Source: Tremella fuciformis
Lineage: Eukaryota > Basidiomycota > Tremellomycetes > Tremellales > Tremellaceae
Direction: 5' to 3'
Assembly (NCBI GenBank): GCA_032768795.1
Contig: CP136490.1
Location: forward strand, 4,030,001 to 4,094,000
Length of the DNA stretch: 64,000 bases
The notes beneath the pieces were generated by a model. It made no database searches, was not told where the DNA came from, and saw only the letters and a program-made list of their open reading frames with translations. The first letter of the stretch is position 1. Each line of letters opens with the position of its first letter. The position numbers and the translations under genes were made by a program. Positions 46,266 to 56,500 of this stretch are shown here, piece after piece.

Positions 46266-47028
46266 CTAGTCGTCTCGCCATGCTACTTCCCCTCGCGACC
46301 ACCTCTCTGCCCATATAGCGCGTTTGTGATACGTCTTGCGCGACGCTTTGAACTCCTGGATGAACTCTTCGATAGCCCTGTTCTGACTCTGTAGCAGCTC
46401 AGCACGGTCTGTCAGATGCTCGAGCGGACGCACTCGGTCGTTCACGCCGGCTACAGAGGCCAGGGGAGTCGAGTCTCCCGCTTGAGATCCGGGTATGGGA
46501 GAGTCGGTCCGTGAGACCACACCACTTCCGTTTCCATTGCGTCCTTCGATGAAGGCGCTCACGAGCTTCTCCGACGCATCATCCTGGGCGGTCAAAGAGT
46601 GCCGTAAACGTAAGTGCAGGAAAGACGGTCGATGTTTCTGTTACGTTAGCCTGGTCGAGGCATGGACGACGGTTCACTTGATACAGGTTGTTCTGAGCCT
46701 TTTCAAGGTCCGCCCATCGCTGCTTCATGTGCTCGGCATAGGCATACGACTGAGCCGTCGCATCTCGCAGAGCCAGCAGTTCATCTCTCAACTCCATATT
46801 CCGACCTACACATCAGCTTCAGAGAGCTGACAGCGCGCCTAGGGTCGACGTACGGGCGAGATCCTCATTCTCCCTGCCTAGCTTTTCCACCTCGGCCGCC
46901 AGCTCCTGCACCTCGGGCAGAGAGAATAGAAAAGCCTCCGTCAAGGCAGGCGAGGACAGTAGATCCTTGAGGAAGGAAGGCGGATACGAGGCGAGGGACG
47001 GAAACTGCTGCAGCAGCGGCGTCGACAT
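46266..47028 (-). CDS. VPS37: ESCRT-I subunit VPS37 (Mod(r) domain)
   Basis: Three minus-strand exons. The start is MSTPLLQQFPSLASYPPSFL. The Mod(r) domain runs through FLFSLPEVQELAAEVEKL, ENEDLAR, then MELRDELLALRDATAQ and YAEHMKQRWADLEKAQNNLY. After an intron come SPSFLHLRLRHSLTAQDDAS and the C-terminal EFIQEFKASRKTYHKRAIW, WSRGEVAW. The long coiled coil, the charged C-terminus and the absence of other domains fit Vps37, which with Vps23/28 and Mvb12 sorts ubiquitinated cargo into multivesicular bodies. Confidence 0.85.
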
Positions 47029-47195
47029 CGTGCAGTGAATAGCTGGTCACTGTGAAGAGCAGTCTTCAGTGACGACAGACCTCCTCTTATCAGGACGCCA
47101 CCCCCGTCCGACACCGAGCTCTAATCCGCCTAATCAAGTCAACCGAAGTCCGCACAAACGGATTACCCTACTCATTTCAAAAGAGCCTTACTTTC

Positions 47196-47345
47196 ATCCT
47201 CTCTGGCCTCTTTTGGCTAAGATCATGTGTAGTATCTGTTCTTAATGATGTAAGAATCATTAGGTGGCCACGGCCACGTATTCTTGCAGTATCTTTCTCG
47301 CTCGCATGACCCTCTTCAGCTTGCCGAATGGTCATGCACGATGTC
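47196..47345 (+). ncRNA. U2: U2 spliceosomal snRNA
   Basis: The sequence starts ATCCTCTCTGGCC. It contains the near-invariant GGCTAAGATC (U6-pairing) and GTGTAGTATCTGTTCTT, with the branch-site recognition sequence GTAGTA at 47229-47234. Stem-loop IIa is AATGAT/ATCATT and IIb is GTGGCC/GGCCAC. A Sm-like site TATTCTTG follows, then a 3' stem-loop GCATGACC/GGTCATGC (47304-47311 with 47330-47337). Order and spacing match U2 snRNA. The 5' end is well placed; the 3' end is estimated. It lies in the gene-free space upstream of VPS37. Confidence 0.92.
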
Positions 47346-47459
47346 GCCGGCCCTTCACTGTTGCCCTCTGATGTCAGAGCATCTAAACGTTTTTATTGTG
47401 GCTTTCAATGGAAAGGATCCCTAATGCCGGGATTTGTAACGATCTCTCCGTTTGGCGGG

Positions 47460-47610
47460 TTGAAGGCATAACTTGCCTCTGTTCTTAACGTAAACGAAGC
47501 CAAGAAATACAGCCAGAAGGTATTCCTATTCCCTCGGGAGTATAAATGCTTGTGAATTTTCGAATGACGGATAATACACACGATCTTAGCCAAAAGAGGT
47601 CAGAGAGGAT
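47460..47610 (-). ncRNA. Divergent U2-like RNA or pseudogene, opposite strand
   Basis: Reading the minus strand from 47610, the first 44 nt match the plus-strand U2 gene at all but four positions, and identity is lost after that. The U6-pairing text GGCTAAGATC is intact. The branch-site recognition sequence reads GTATTA where U2 has GTAGTA. Downstream sequence is unlike U2, yet a Sm-like GTATTTCTTGG (47500-47510) and a small hairpin AGGCA-AGTTA-TGCCT occur at roughly U2-like distances. It may be a U2 variant or a truncated copy; the 3' end is a guess. Confidence 0.55.
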
Positions 47611-47949
47611 GAGACGTGTTGACAGTAGCTACCCATCTGTCGACCCAGCGGTGTCAGTCGCTGTACGTGAGAGAGCATCTATGAGGCTCAGGAAGAGACA
47701 CGTTGCCAGTCTTTGGGGACGCGCCGGTGTGAAATCGGACCGGAGTCGATGGGCCTTAAGCGGTGGCAACTCTTTTCGACAACGCTTCCTCCATTCATCA
47801 TCCACGCAACGCACACTGACATCCATCTACATCGCCGAGTACAGCACTCTTCCTATCCGGTAGGGCCGCTCGACCCACAAGCATAGCTTCCATGGGCCAC
47901 CGTCGCTAGCCAATGATCCCCGCGGCGCACCTGACGTCATCTGGCCATC
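47611..47949. other. Upstream region of the patatin-like gene
   Basis: 339 bp lies between the U2-like copy and the next start codon. No gene is supported. Confidence 0.35.
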
Positions 47950-50900
47950 ATGTCGTCGAGCACCACGCACGAGGAGCTGTGGAATGTGGACTATGTCGAT
48001 GAGGAGTGAGACTGAGCGGCTCGTGAAGACCCGGAGCTCACCCTGCCAGTCATATCCAGGCGTTCGCCCAAGCTTTGAATCTCTCTGACCTGCCGAGCAC
48101 CGAGGGGGATGTGTCCCCGTCGTCACCTAAGAGCCCCAAATCCCCTTCCCTGCCGGACCCATTCGACAAGCCTCAACCACCGACGTGGAAGTATGGGCCG
48201 AGGGGTGATGCCGCGAGCCAGAACGACACCAACGGGCTTCTCGGCGTGGACTTGGCCACCACAGCACAGAGACAACGCATCGACAGGCTAACGGCGACCT
48301 CGGACTTTGCGGTGAGCTAGGTCTGGGAGTCAAGAGCATAAGCTGACCAAGTAGCCGATTCATCAGCGTGTCAGCAGGCGAAGACATCCTGCAGCATCAT
48401 CACAGGGGTGGACATACCACATCATCCGGTGGCCTCTTTTGGCGAGTCGAGCAGCTTCCACCGTGCGACGCTGATGAGTAGGGCTGGTTTGCGCTGATCA
48501 TCTACCTCGAATTCAGCGCGTACGTCGCAGTTAGACAGATCGTCAATCTCTTCGAGTATCTGGTGGCATGGCGAGGCTACAAGGCCAAGCTGCGCCAAGA
48601 ATTAAGAAAGGCCAAGACATACGAGGAATGGGTGGAAACGGCCAAGAAGCTGGATGCCCTTCTGGGCTTTGACGACTGGAAGGACGAGGAGGAGGATGGG
48701 TACTTCGACTGGACTCTTGTGGGTCTCGTAAAGATGTCAGGATGTCCATGCTGAGGTGTAGGTCAAAAGGGTCAAACGACAATTGGCAAGAGAAAGAGCC
48801 AACAAAGACACGAAAGGTCTGATGAACGACCTGAGCACTACCGTCAGGCCCAACTTTGCTGCGACAGGGAATCCAAAAATGTATTCAGAGGTGCGAGTAG
48901 TCTTCCCGGCCATTGTGCCCGAGCTGAGTGTAAGACCTTCTATGGGACCAAAAGCCTGGTGGAGAGCCACGTCAAGGAGGTCATGGCCGATCTCGAGTTC
49001 GTGAGGACCGCAACAGACGTGACTCTGGAGGAGAAGAGGAAGTTTTTCCGCCAGCTCAACCGCAACTTTGGCTCGAGCGCTCTGTGTCTATCCGGGGGTG
49101 CATCATTCGGCTACTATCAGTGGGTTCCGGATTAGCTTATAAAGTCAGACTGACGCCTAGCTTCGGAGTGGTGAAAGCCTTCCTTGAGGCTGACCTACTA
49201 CCTCGAGTCATCACCGGCACTTCAGCTGGCGGGCTTGTAGCTGCTCTTGTCTGTACACGAACAGACTCGGAGCTCAAGCACTTGCTCAAGGCCGAGCTCG
49301 CCGACAAGATCACAGCTTGTTCGGACCCGTTCACTACCTGGGTCAGGCGTTGGTGGCGGACAGGAGCCAGGTTCTCCACGATTGAGTGGGCAAGGAAGGT
49401 GCGTGCTACCTCAACGCTTACTTCTTTGACCTAACGTTCAGTCCATGTTCTTCACCCGGGGCTCTCTGACCTTCCGAGAGGCATACGAGCGGACTGGCCG
49501 CATCCTCAATGTTTCGGTCGTCCCCTCAGATCGTCACTCGTGCGTCACTCAAGGTGAATGACCATGCGGGGACTAATGCACAGCCCGACCATTCTTCTGA
49601 ATTACATCACTGCCCCTAACTGCGTCATTTGGTCGGCCATTCTCGCTTCCGCCGCTGTACCGGGCATCTTGAATCCCGTTGTGCTCATGGCAAAAGGCTC
49701 AGATGGTCAGCTATATCCTCACAATCTCGGCGGTTCCCGCTTCAAAGACGGATCACTACGAGAAGATATCCCCATCGGAGGCTTGCATTCCCAGTTCAAC
49801 TGCAACTTCTCCATCGTCTCGCAAACCAATCCACATGTCCACCTGTTCTTTTTCTCTCCCAGGGGGTCCGTTGGTCGACCTGTGGCCCATCGGAAAGGAA
49901 AAGGATGGAGAGGTGGATTCATTTTGTCCGCCATGGAATCGTATATCAAACTGGACATGAACAAGCACTTCAAGGTGAGTTCCTCTCCAAACCTGCGATC
50001 AGTGGCTGATCGCCCAGGTTATCCGAGACCTAGACCTTCTGCCACAGATTCTACAGAGTGACTGGAGTGGCGTGTTTACTCAGCGCTTCTCGGGAACTCT
50101 CACCCTGACACCGCGAAGCACACTAGGCGTGGGTATCCGTAGCGGCCTGAATCATGGCTGATGGACAGGATTGGTTCCGCATCCTCTCCGATCCGAATCG
50201 CCCTCAGCTAGCCAGGATGATCGACGTGGGCGAACGAGTGGCGTGGCCAGCCTTGCGGATGGTGCGGAATCGAATGCTGATTGAGGTGGGCCATGTGTCA
50301 AAGCGCGCATCCCTGCTCAAATTGTAGCGCGCGATTGCAAGAGGCAGGGCCGAGGTCCGCTTGGACCTCCAGCGGCAGCGTACGACGAACGACGTGGGAT
50401 CTCCGCAACGGAACAACAATCACCCTGTTGATGATCTCGTCCCGTCTCTACAACTGCCTCTGGAGTCTGATAACGATACCGACGTGGCACACCGGAATGA
50501 ACGCTTCCGTCGGTCTGAGTCGCCACGACATTCAGCACTCGCATTTGAACCAAATGGCTCGTCAGCCCGGAGGCGGAAGCCTTTCCCGCAGAGCCATAGC
50601 CGGAAAAGCAGCCAGGCGGAAGCCATCACGGCGTATAGCAACTCACTACCGGCCTCGACTGCTCGATACGCAGCATCTCTCAGCCAGACACTGCGGCATG
50701 CCAGAGACAGCTTTTCCTCGCCCTTCCGATCCGCTCGCCCGGTGCCAGCACGACAAGAGCCAGCAGTATCTTCAGGCCTTGCTCGTTCCGGTCGTGAGCG
50801 ACGAAGGTCCCAGGTGTCTTTCTCAAGATGGCTGGGCGCGAACGCTTCCGATTCGAGCTCCTCTGATGAAGATCCATGGGCTAGCATGCCAGCAAATAAT

Positions 50901-51104
50901 GATTCTGGTCCCTCTGAGGAGGAGGGCCTGCGTGGCCCGGTGTACGGAGGCAGTGCGATTGCAGACGAGCCGGAAGGGGTAGACTCTGAGGAGGACGGGC
51001 CATTCAGAGTCGAGCCTGTTCCTATAGTGAAGGCGGAAGGTTCGACTGGAAGTGGTTCACCAGTGGAGCATAGCGCTGGCGCCTCATCGCCCGAAAGTAC
51101 GTAG
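47950..51104 (+). CDS. Patatin-like phospholipase / triacylglycerol lipase (Tgl3/4/5-type, DUF3336)
   Basis: The start is MSSSTTHEELWNVDYVDEE. A Ser/Pro-rich N-terminus with QGWTYHIIRWPLL is joined by a GC-AG intron (48442-48481) to GWFALIIYLEFSAYVAVRQI. Next come WRGYKAKLRQELRKAKTYEE (DUF3336) and the patatin domain. Its glycine-rich loop is SGGASFGYYHFGVVKAF, the nucleophile elbow is GTSAG (49216-49230), and FKDGSLREDIP holds the catalytic Asp. The dyad is therefore complete. A long basic, Ser/Arg-rich tail follows from about 50310, ending with an acidic patch. Such proteins act on lipid droplets or membranes. More than ten introns. Confidence 0.85.
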
Positions 51105-51198
51105 TATCGAGATCAACGAGAGGCAGAAGAATAACGATACTCGATGACTGGTACGATGCATATATGTAGCTACTGCTTTACAACAAAAGTATGGCAAC

Positions 51199-52316
51199 TC
51201 ATTCGTCGTCGGTTTCCTCCCCATCGCTGTGAGCCGATCCGGCTCCTGGCTCTTCGTCGCCGCTGTCGCTTCCGCCGAATTGAATGCCGCCATCCTCATC
51301 ATCGACGATGCCCCTCTCCTCGCGAAGCTTCTTATTTCTCGCCTCCATCTTTGCCAAGATCTTTTCGGCCTTGTTGAAGATCCCCGAAGTCGCAGCGCCA
51401 CAAGCGTAACACTTGGGAGACTTGACGAATCGCTCGACAGCACATCTGAAGGTCAGCGCCTGTACAAAGACAGTCAGCCTACAGAAAGAAACGAAACTCA
51501 CTTCATGCAGAAGTAGTGGCCGCACTTTGTGACCACCGGCTCTGTGAACGGTTTCCGGCAGATGAGACATGCGAACGGCACGTCCTCCCCTTCGTCCACA
51601 TCCTCAACAGCCTTGGCATCGGCAGGGTCGAGTTTGTCCAGCTGCCATCCCGCAAGATAGTCCCCCCGGTCGTGCATGAACTTGCACGAGTCGCCATATC
51701 CACAAAAGCCCGTCTCCTTGTACGGCTTGCACACGTCCGGCTGGTAGTCCATCAAGGTAATCGTGCGCACATTGGCAGTTGCGCGTATCGGGCCCGTCTT
51801 CATCTTCTTGTCGAGGACGTCGGTGCGTTTGTTGATGGTGGGCAGGTAGTTGGAGGCGCCGCGGTATATCCCATCATCGATATCCCCGTCCTGCACAGTC
51901 AACCTCTGACCTCCCGTCACACAGTCTGTATGGCCCACCTCGTTCAAGCGGACCTTCTTCGAGCCCGTATCTGCCCTAAAGCGATCTCCGCCCTCATTCT
52001 CCAAGTCCCAGTCCGCATCCCGGGTCGCATACTGATCTCCTTTCCCGCTCAGGACCCCCTCATCTGCCTTGTAGTCAAACTCGTCCAAGCCAGCAGGGGC
52101 CTCGTCGCCAGCTTCGTTGGGATCTCGCCGGCGCTTCGTACCCTGTACGAGCGGGTTCGCTATGTTTTTCTTCGTTGGCCGGACGACATTGCTTGACTCG
52201 GCTGGACGGGAGGATGATGAGGTAGCTTCGTCGGGGGTCGCGGATCGGCGGCGCGAGGAGGTTTGTGGTCGTTTTGGCGCCCTTTTGAAGGTGACCAAGG
52301 GGGCGGCGGTGGACAT
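51199..52316 (-). CDS. CWC24: Pre-mRNA splicing factor CWC24 (CCCH plus RING)
   Basis: The start is MSTAAPLVTFKRAPKRPQ at 52316. A basic/acidic N-terminus with KKNIANPLVQGTKRRR is followed by YQPDVCKPYKETGFCGYGDS, CKFMHDRGDY, a CCCH zinc finger. Then comes a RING finger (FACLICRKPFTEPVVTKCGH, YFCM, intron, KCAVERFVKSPKCYACG). The end is acidic. This CCCH-RING order is specific to Cwc24/RNF113, which shields the 5' splice site in the activated spliceosome. There is one intron. The upstream region is only 137 bp before Helitron sequence begins. Confidence 0.92.
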
Positions 52317-52453
52317 GGCGAGCGTCCAGCTGTATTGGACGATGCAATGTAGAAGTATGACAGAGCACTTAAGCCTCACTTTGAATTTGTTCAAGTAGGC
52401 GGTGGCGGATTCGGTGCTGACTAAGCGAAGATGACGAGTGTGAGAGCGAATGA

Positions 52454-53136
52454 TCAGCGTAGCTCTTACGGGGCGAATTTCTGCGGGTGTCCCTGGAACG
52501 AAAACGGTAAATGGGGGAATTAAATAAGAAAATTCCGGCCATTCTGATTTCATCAGCACAATCCTAATATGCATTGTGTCCTTGCCAAATTGCCTTTCAT
52601 CAGAGAATAAAGATCTATGCATGAGGCTGATGCATGGAATGATCTCTGTAGCAGAACCAATCGCCTACATAGCTACTGCCATACCCTGCCCTATCATTGC
52701 ACCAAAATGGTTACAATAGCGCAAGTCTGACAAGACTGCAATAGGCTTGCCAGGTGGCAGCTGTGACATAGCCCCTGTGACCAGCTTGGCATGCCTATGA
52801 TCATCTGATCAGCCTAGCATGCCCAACAAGCACTTGCGCATCTCTTGATGAAGTGCTTTAGCTTGCAACTAATCAATGTTCTACAGTACATCCGGCTTTG
52901 CCGGATGCTTGACCCGTAAGGGCTGCGATGGCTGCGCCGCTAGGCGCAAGGGGGGGTCTTGGGGGGGTGTCCCACCCCCCCATGTCTAACGGAACCAAAG
53001 AACAAGGAATTGCATTAGGTTTTCCAAATTGCCTGAGAACCAATAACTTGAATACCTGATTAGAAATTCAGAGCTAAAAAAGAATTGAAATAACGAGCTA
53101 CGCCCTATCGCGCACTTTCCTGCACGATCTACCTAG
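52454..53136 (+). mobile_element. Non-autonomous Helitron (683 bp)
   Basis: The 5' end is TCAGCGTAGCTCTTACGG at 52454, directly after a host A. The 3' end is CTAG at 53133-53136, preceded by an imperfect 8-bp hairpin (ATCGCGCA, 6-nt loop, TGCACGAT; 53107-53128). Both ends are near-copies of those of the larger element that follows. It holds no ORF above about 60 codons. It has a string of hairpins (52889-52981) and 5' text CTGGAACGAAAACGGTAA shared with the autonomous element. It was probably mobilised by that RepHel. Confidence 0.88.
52889..52981 (+). repeat. Four consecutive hairpins with G7 runs
   Basis: CATCCGGC-TTT-GCCGGATG (52889-52907, perfect), CCC-GTAA-GGG (52913-52922), GCGCC-GCTA-GGCGC (52934-52947) and GGGGGGGTG-TCC-CACCCCCCC (52961-52981, perfect 9 bp) follow one another. 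A further G7 run lies at 52950-52956, so the strand could also form a G-quadruplex. All lie inside the non-autonomous Helitron. Confidence 0.85.
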
Positions 53137-53500
53137 TCAGCGTAGCTCTTACGGTGCTGAATTCTGCGGGTGTCCCTGGAACGAAAACGGTAAGTGGGGG
53201 GGCCAAATAAAAATTTTCCGGCAGGCTGGGTATAAGGGTGGAGGGGACTTTGAATTTTCATCCTCATCCCCCTCTCTACTCAAATCTGGCGAAGCCCTGG
53301 CAGTTTGACTGTTTATGTGGGGGGATCAAATAAAGAAATTCCGGAGCACTTAGAGATTTCAGGCTGCCTGGCTTGCCTTGCACACCTAATCTTCTCACTT
53401 CCTATTGCATGCCTAACTTTGGACCCACTGTAAGTCGCCCATTCTTCTGTCATGCATGCATGGGCTGATGAGTACAGCTGAACTTCTTGCAAGTTGATGC

Positions 53501-56500
53501 ATGATCAAGTGTTGGCTTGTCCATAACATCAATGTGAGCTTTGCCTTCAAGCGATGCATGCACATACTGATGCAGAAAGTCCCAGATATTGCAGCAATGC
53601 ACTGCTCTCGAGGCCAACGCTGTTTGGGTCAGCACACAACTCTCAATGGTGATCACTTTCGGAAGGCTTCTTCAGGGCGGGGCAGCAGCGACTTCTTCAA
53701 AACATGCTCCTTCTGTCGCAAACAACCGCCAGTCCCACTTGCAACACCCCGGTCACGGCATGGTCATGCTGAGTGCATCAAATGTGGCTTCACCTTTGCC
53801 ACTCCTCGATTTCGAGACAATCGAGGTCGCCCACGCAACACATGCCAATCTTGCTTGGAGCAGCATCACTCCCAATCAGCGCCAGGCACACCCACTCGCA
53901 CAACCCGGCCATTGCCACCAGTCACCCCAGGCTCTCAGCCTACGCCTGGTACACAGAGAGGTCTTCCACGCCCGCGCCATGAGGTCACCTCACCAACACC
54001 ACGTCGCAACCAGGATCTACATCCTGTAGAGCTTGGCCGCCCCACACGAACCAGACGTGCACCTCAACTGCCCTACGCCACTCCGCCCAGCCCGCCTCAA
54101 GGTGCTGCACACCGAGTCACAGAACAGCCACCAGCCCCACCACCACGCCTGGATCGCCATGCTGGACAGTCACGCTGCTTCAAGTGCAAGACCTGGAAAG
54201 AACATTCCGAGTTTCTCCAAGCAGGGACAGCCTCTCGCCGCTTCAAGACTTGCAGCACCTGTCGCGAATCCTCCAGAGCAGCCTATCATCGTCGACAACA
54301 GTCAACTCAGTCATCCCTCTCAGTCGACATGCTGGGCAATGCCTTCCTGCCCATTCCTGCAACACCCAACGATCTTGACGACATCTGCCTCTCTGAAGCT
54401 GCCATTGGGTGTATTGGGGACTTCCACTCAGCAATGGCAGCTGAGACGATGGAGACTTGCGAGAACTGCAATGAGAAATGGTTTGGACTCAAGGTCCAAC
54501 AGGGTAAATGTTCACGTTGTCAAATTGATGGGGAGAAATGGACATCTGCCAACTGTATGGATCCAGGTCAGTGTCCAGGATTGTATGTGCTTCTCATGAC
54601 TGACTTCACAGGTCCTTCTCTGCAGGAACTGTGCCGTGCAGCTGGCAGAGCAGTCCCTGACTTGCCCTCACAGGTGGAAGAGATGCTCCTCTCTCCCTAC
54701 CATGTGCTGCTTCAAACATGGCGCGTTGGTGGTGGACAAACCAAATACGGAGGCCACACCTGTCTCTATGCCCATGACAGTGGCAGATTCCTCTCTCGAC
54801 TTCCCCTCACCGTCACCGACCTTGATGTTCTCATCATCAAGCCGACAAATGCCCAAGCCCCCGCCAACGCTGCCAATCCCTCAGAGGATTTTGCACGCCG
54901 ACCAGAGTTCCAAGTCCAGCGGTCACGCATTCTCGCAAACCTGCAAGCACTACAACACTTCCATCCAGCCTTTCAGAATGTCGAGATCAACTGGGAAGCA
55001 ATCAATTCCCTTCCTGAAAACGGTTCTGTCTTCCATCAGCTGCGGTCTGTCAACTTGGAGGAGGTGCAGTACAGCGCACCTGAGCCTGACACTGGGCCAG
55101 TTGAGCAGGAGTCAGCAGAGGAGACAAGCTTGCCAGAGCTGGCTATACCAAACCTTGGAGAAGGCAACAATATTGTGGAGGAGATCCGGGAAGCACTGGA
55201 ACAGGTGGTGGATGGAGGACCACCAGCACCCCTGCTCCTCACTGGACCTGTGCTGCATTCCACTCCAATCAATGAGCACGACATCAGCAACCCATTCCTC
55301 ACCAAGGCCTTCCCCTTCCTCTTCCCCACCGGCCAGGGGGATCTGCATCAACAACGGCCTACCACAATACGTGATTCAGACTACTTCCGTCACCTGCTCT
55401 ACTATCAGGATGGAAGGTTTGCAAAACACCCTCGATTCCGGTGAGTGCATCTCTCAGCATTAAGCCAAGCTGACAGTCAGCTATTATGCCTTCAACTGCA
55501 TCATGAGGTGGCGAGCAAAACGGCTCTCCTGCTTCTATGTCAGCCGGAATGAAGAGGACCGAGCCCTCTCTGCTGCAGACATTGCTGCCATGGTGTCCGA
55601 CCCAGCCAAGCAGCTGGCATCTCGAGTGCGACGATCAGCAGCCACCTTAACCGGAACACCACCCTACTGGGCACAGCAGAGTCGCAATCTTGCTGCAATG
55701 ATCCGTCAACTGGGCACTCCACATGCTTTCATCACATTCTCAGCTGCGGATCTTCAGTGGCCAGATCTCCACGTCCACATGCCGGACCAAGCGCTACCAA
55801 CTATGAGCGAACCTGATCGACAACGCATCAATGCCAAGAACGTCAATGAGAACCCAGCAATTGCAGCTTGCTGGTTCTATCGAAGATTTGAGCTGTTCTT
55901 GGCCAAGGTCCTCAAACCCCTGCTTGGAATAGAGGACTGGTGGTATCGCTTTGAATGGCAAAATCGAGGCTCCAGCCATGTCCATGGACTGGTTTGGCTC
56001 AAGGGGGCGCCATCCCCAGACACCCTTGATATCAACAATCCGGACAGTGTCCAGGAATTCCTTGACTTCTGGTCCACCAGAGTGTCAACCATCAATCCTG
56101 GAGAGGACATTCCGCCTCATCCAAAGCACCCCTCTGCCCACAGTAGCGACGAAATCATCTTTCGCTTCAAAGATCTGGCACAGATGCTCAACCGTGTCCA
56201 GAGGCACACGAGGTGCACTGCCTATTGTCTTCGCCGCCCAAAAGGATCTCCTCCCAACAGTCCGCTTGTCTGTCGCTTCAAGTTCCCCAAGGAGCTGGAG
56301 ACAGAACTCCGACTGGTTGTCAATCCCAACAGAAACAAGCAACTCATCACACCACGCAACGACACCCACCTCAACAGTTACAATGCAGTCACTGCACTGG
56401 GATGGCGAGCCAACTCCGACATCAGTCCATGCACAGATCCCCGTGCAGTTGCCTCCTACATCTCCAAGTATGCTTCAAAATGCGAAAAACCATCCAACAA

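Noticed and set aside
47546..47863. 105-codon open frame over the U2-like copy
   Set aside because: It overlaps the RNA-like sequence on the other strand, has Arg-rich shadow composition and no recognisable motif.
53501..53597. ATG at 53501 as the certain RepHel start
   Set aside because: It is kept as the annotated start only for lack of better evidence. The first 30 residues look non-conserved, and an ATG near 53598 or a 5' exon is equally possible.
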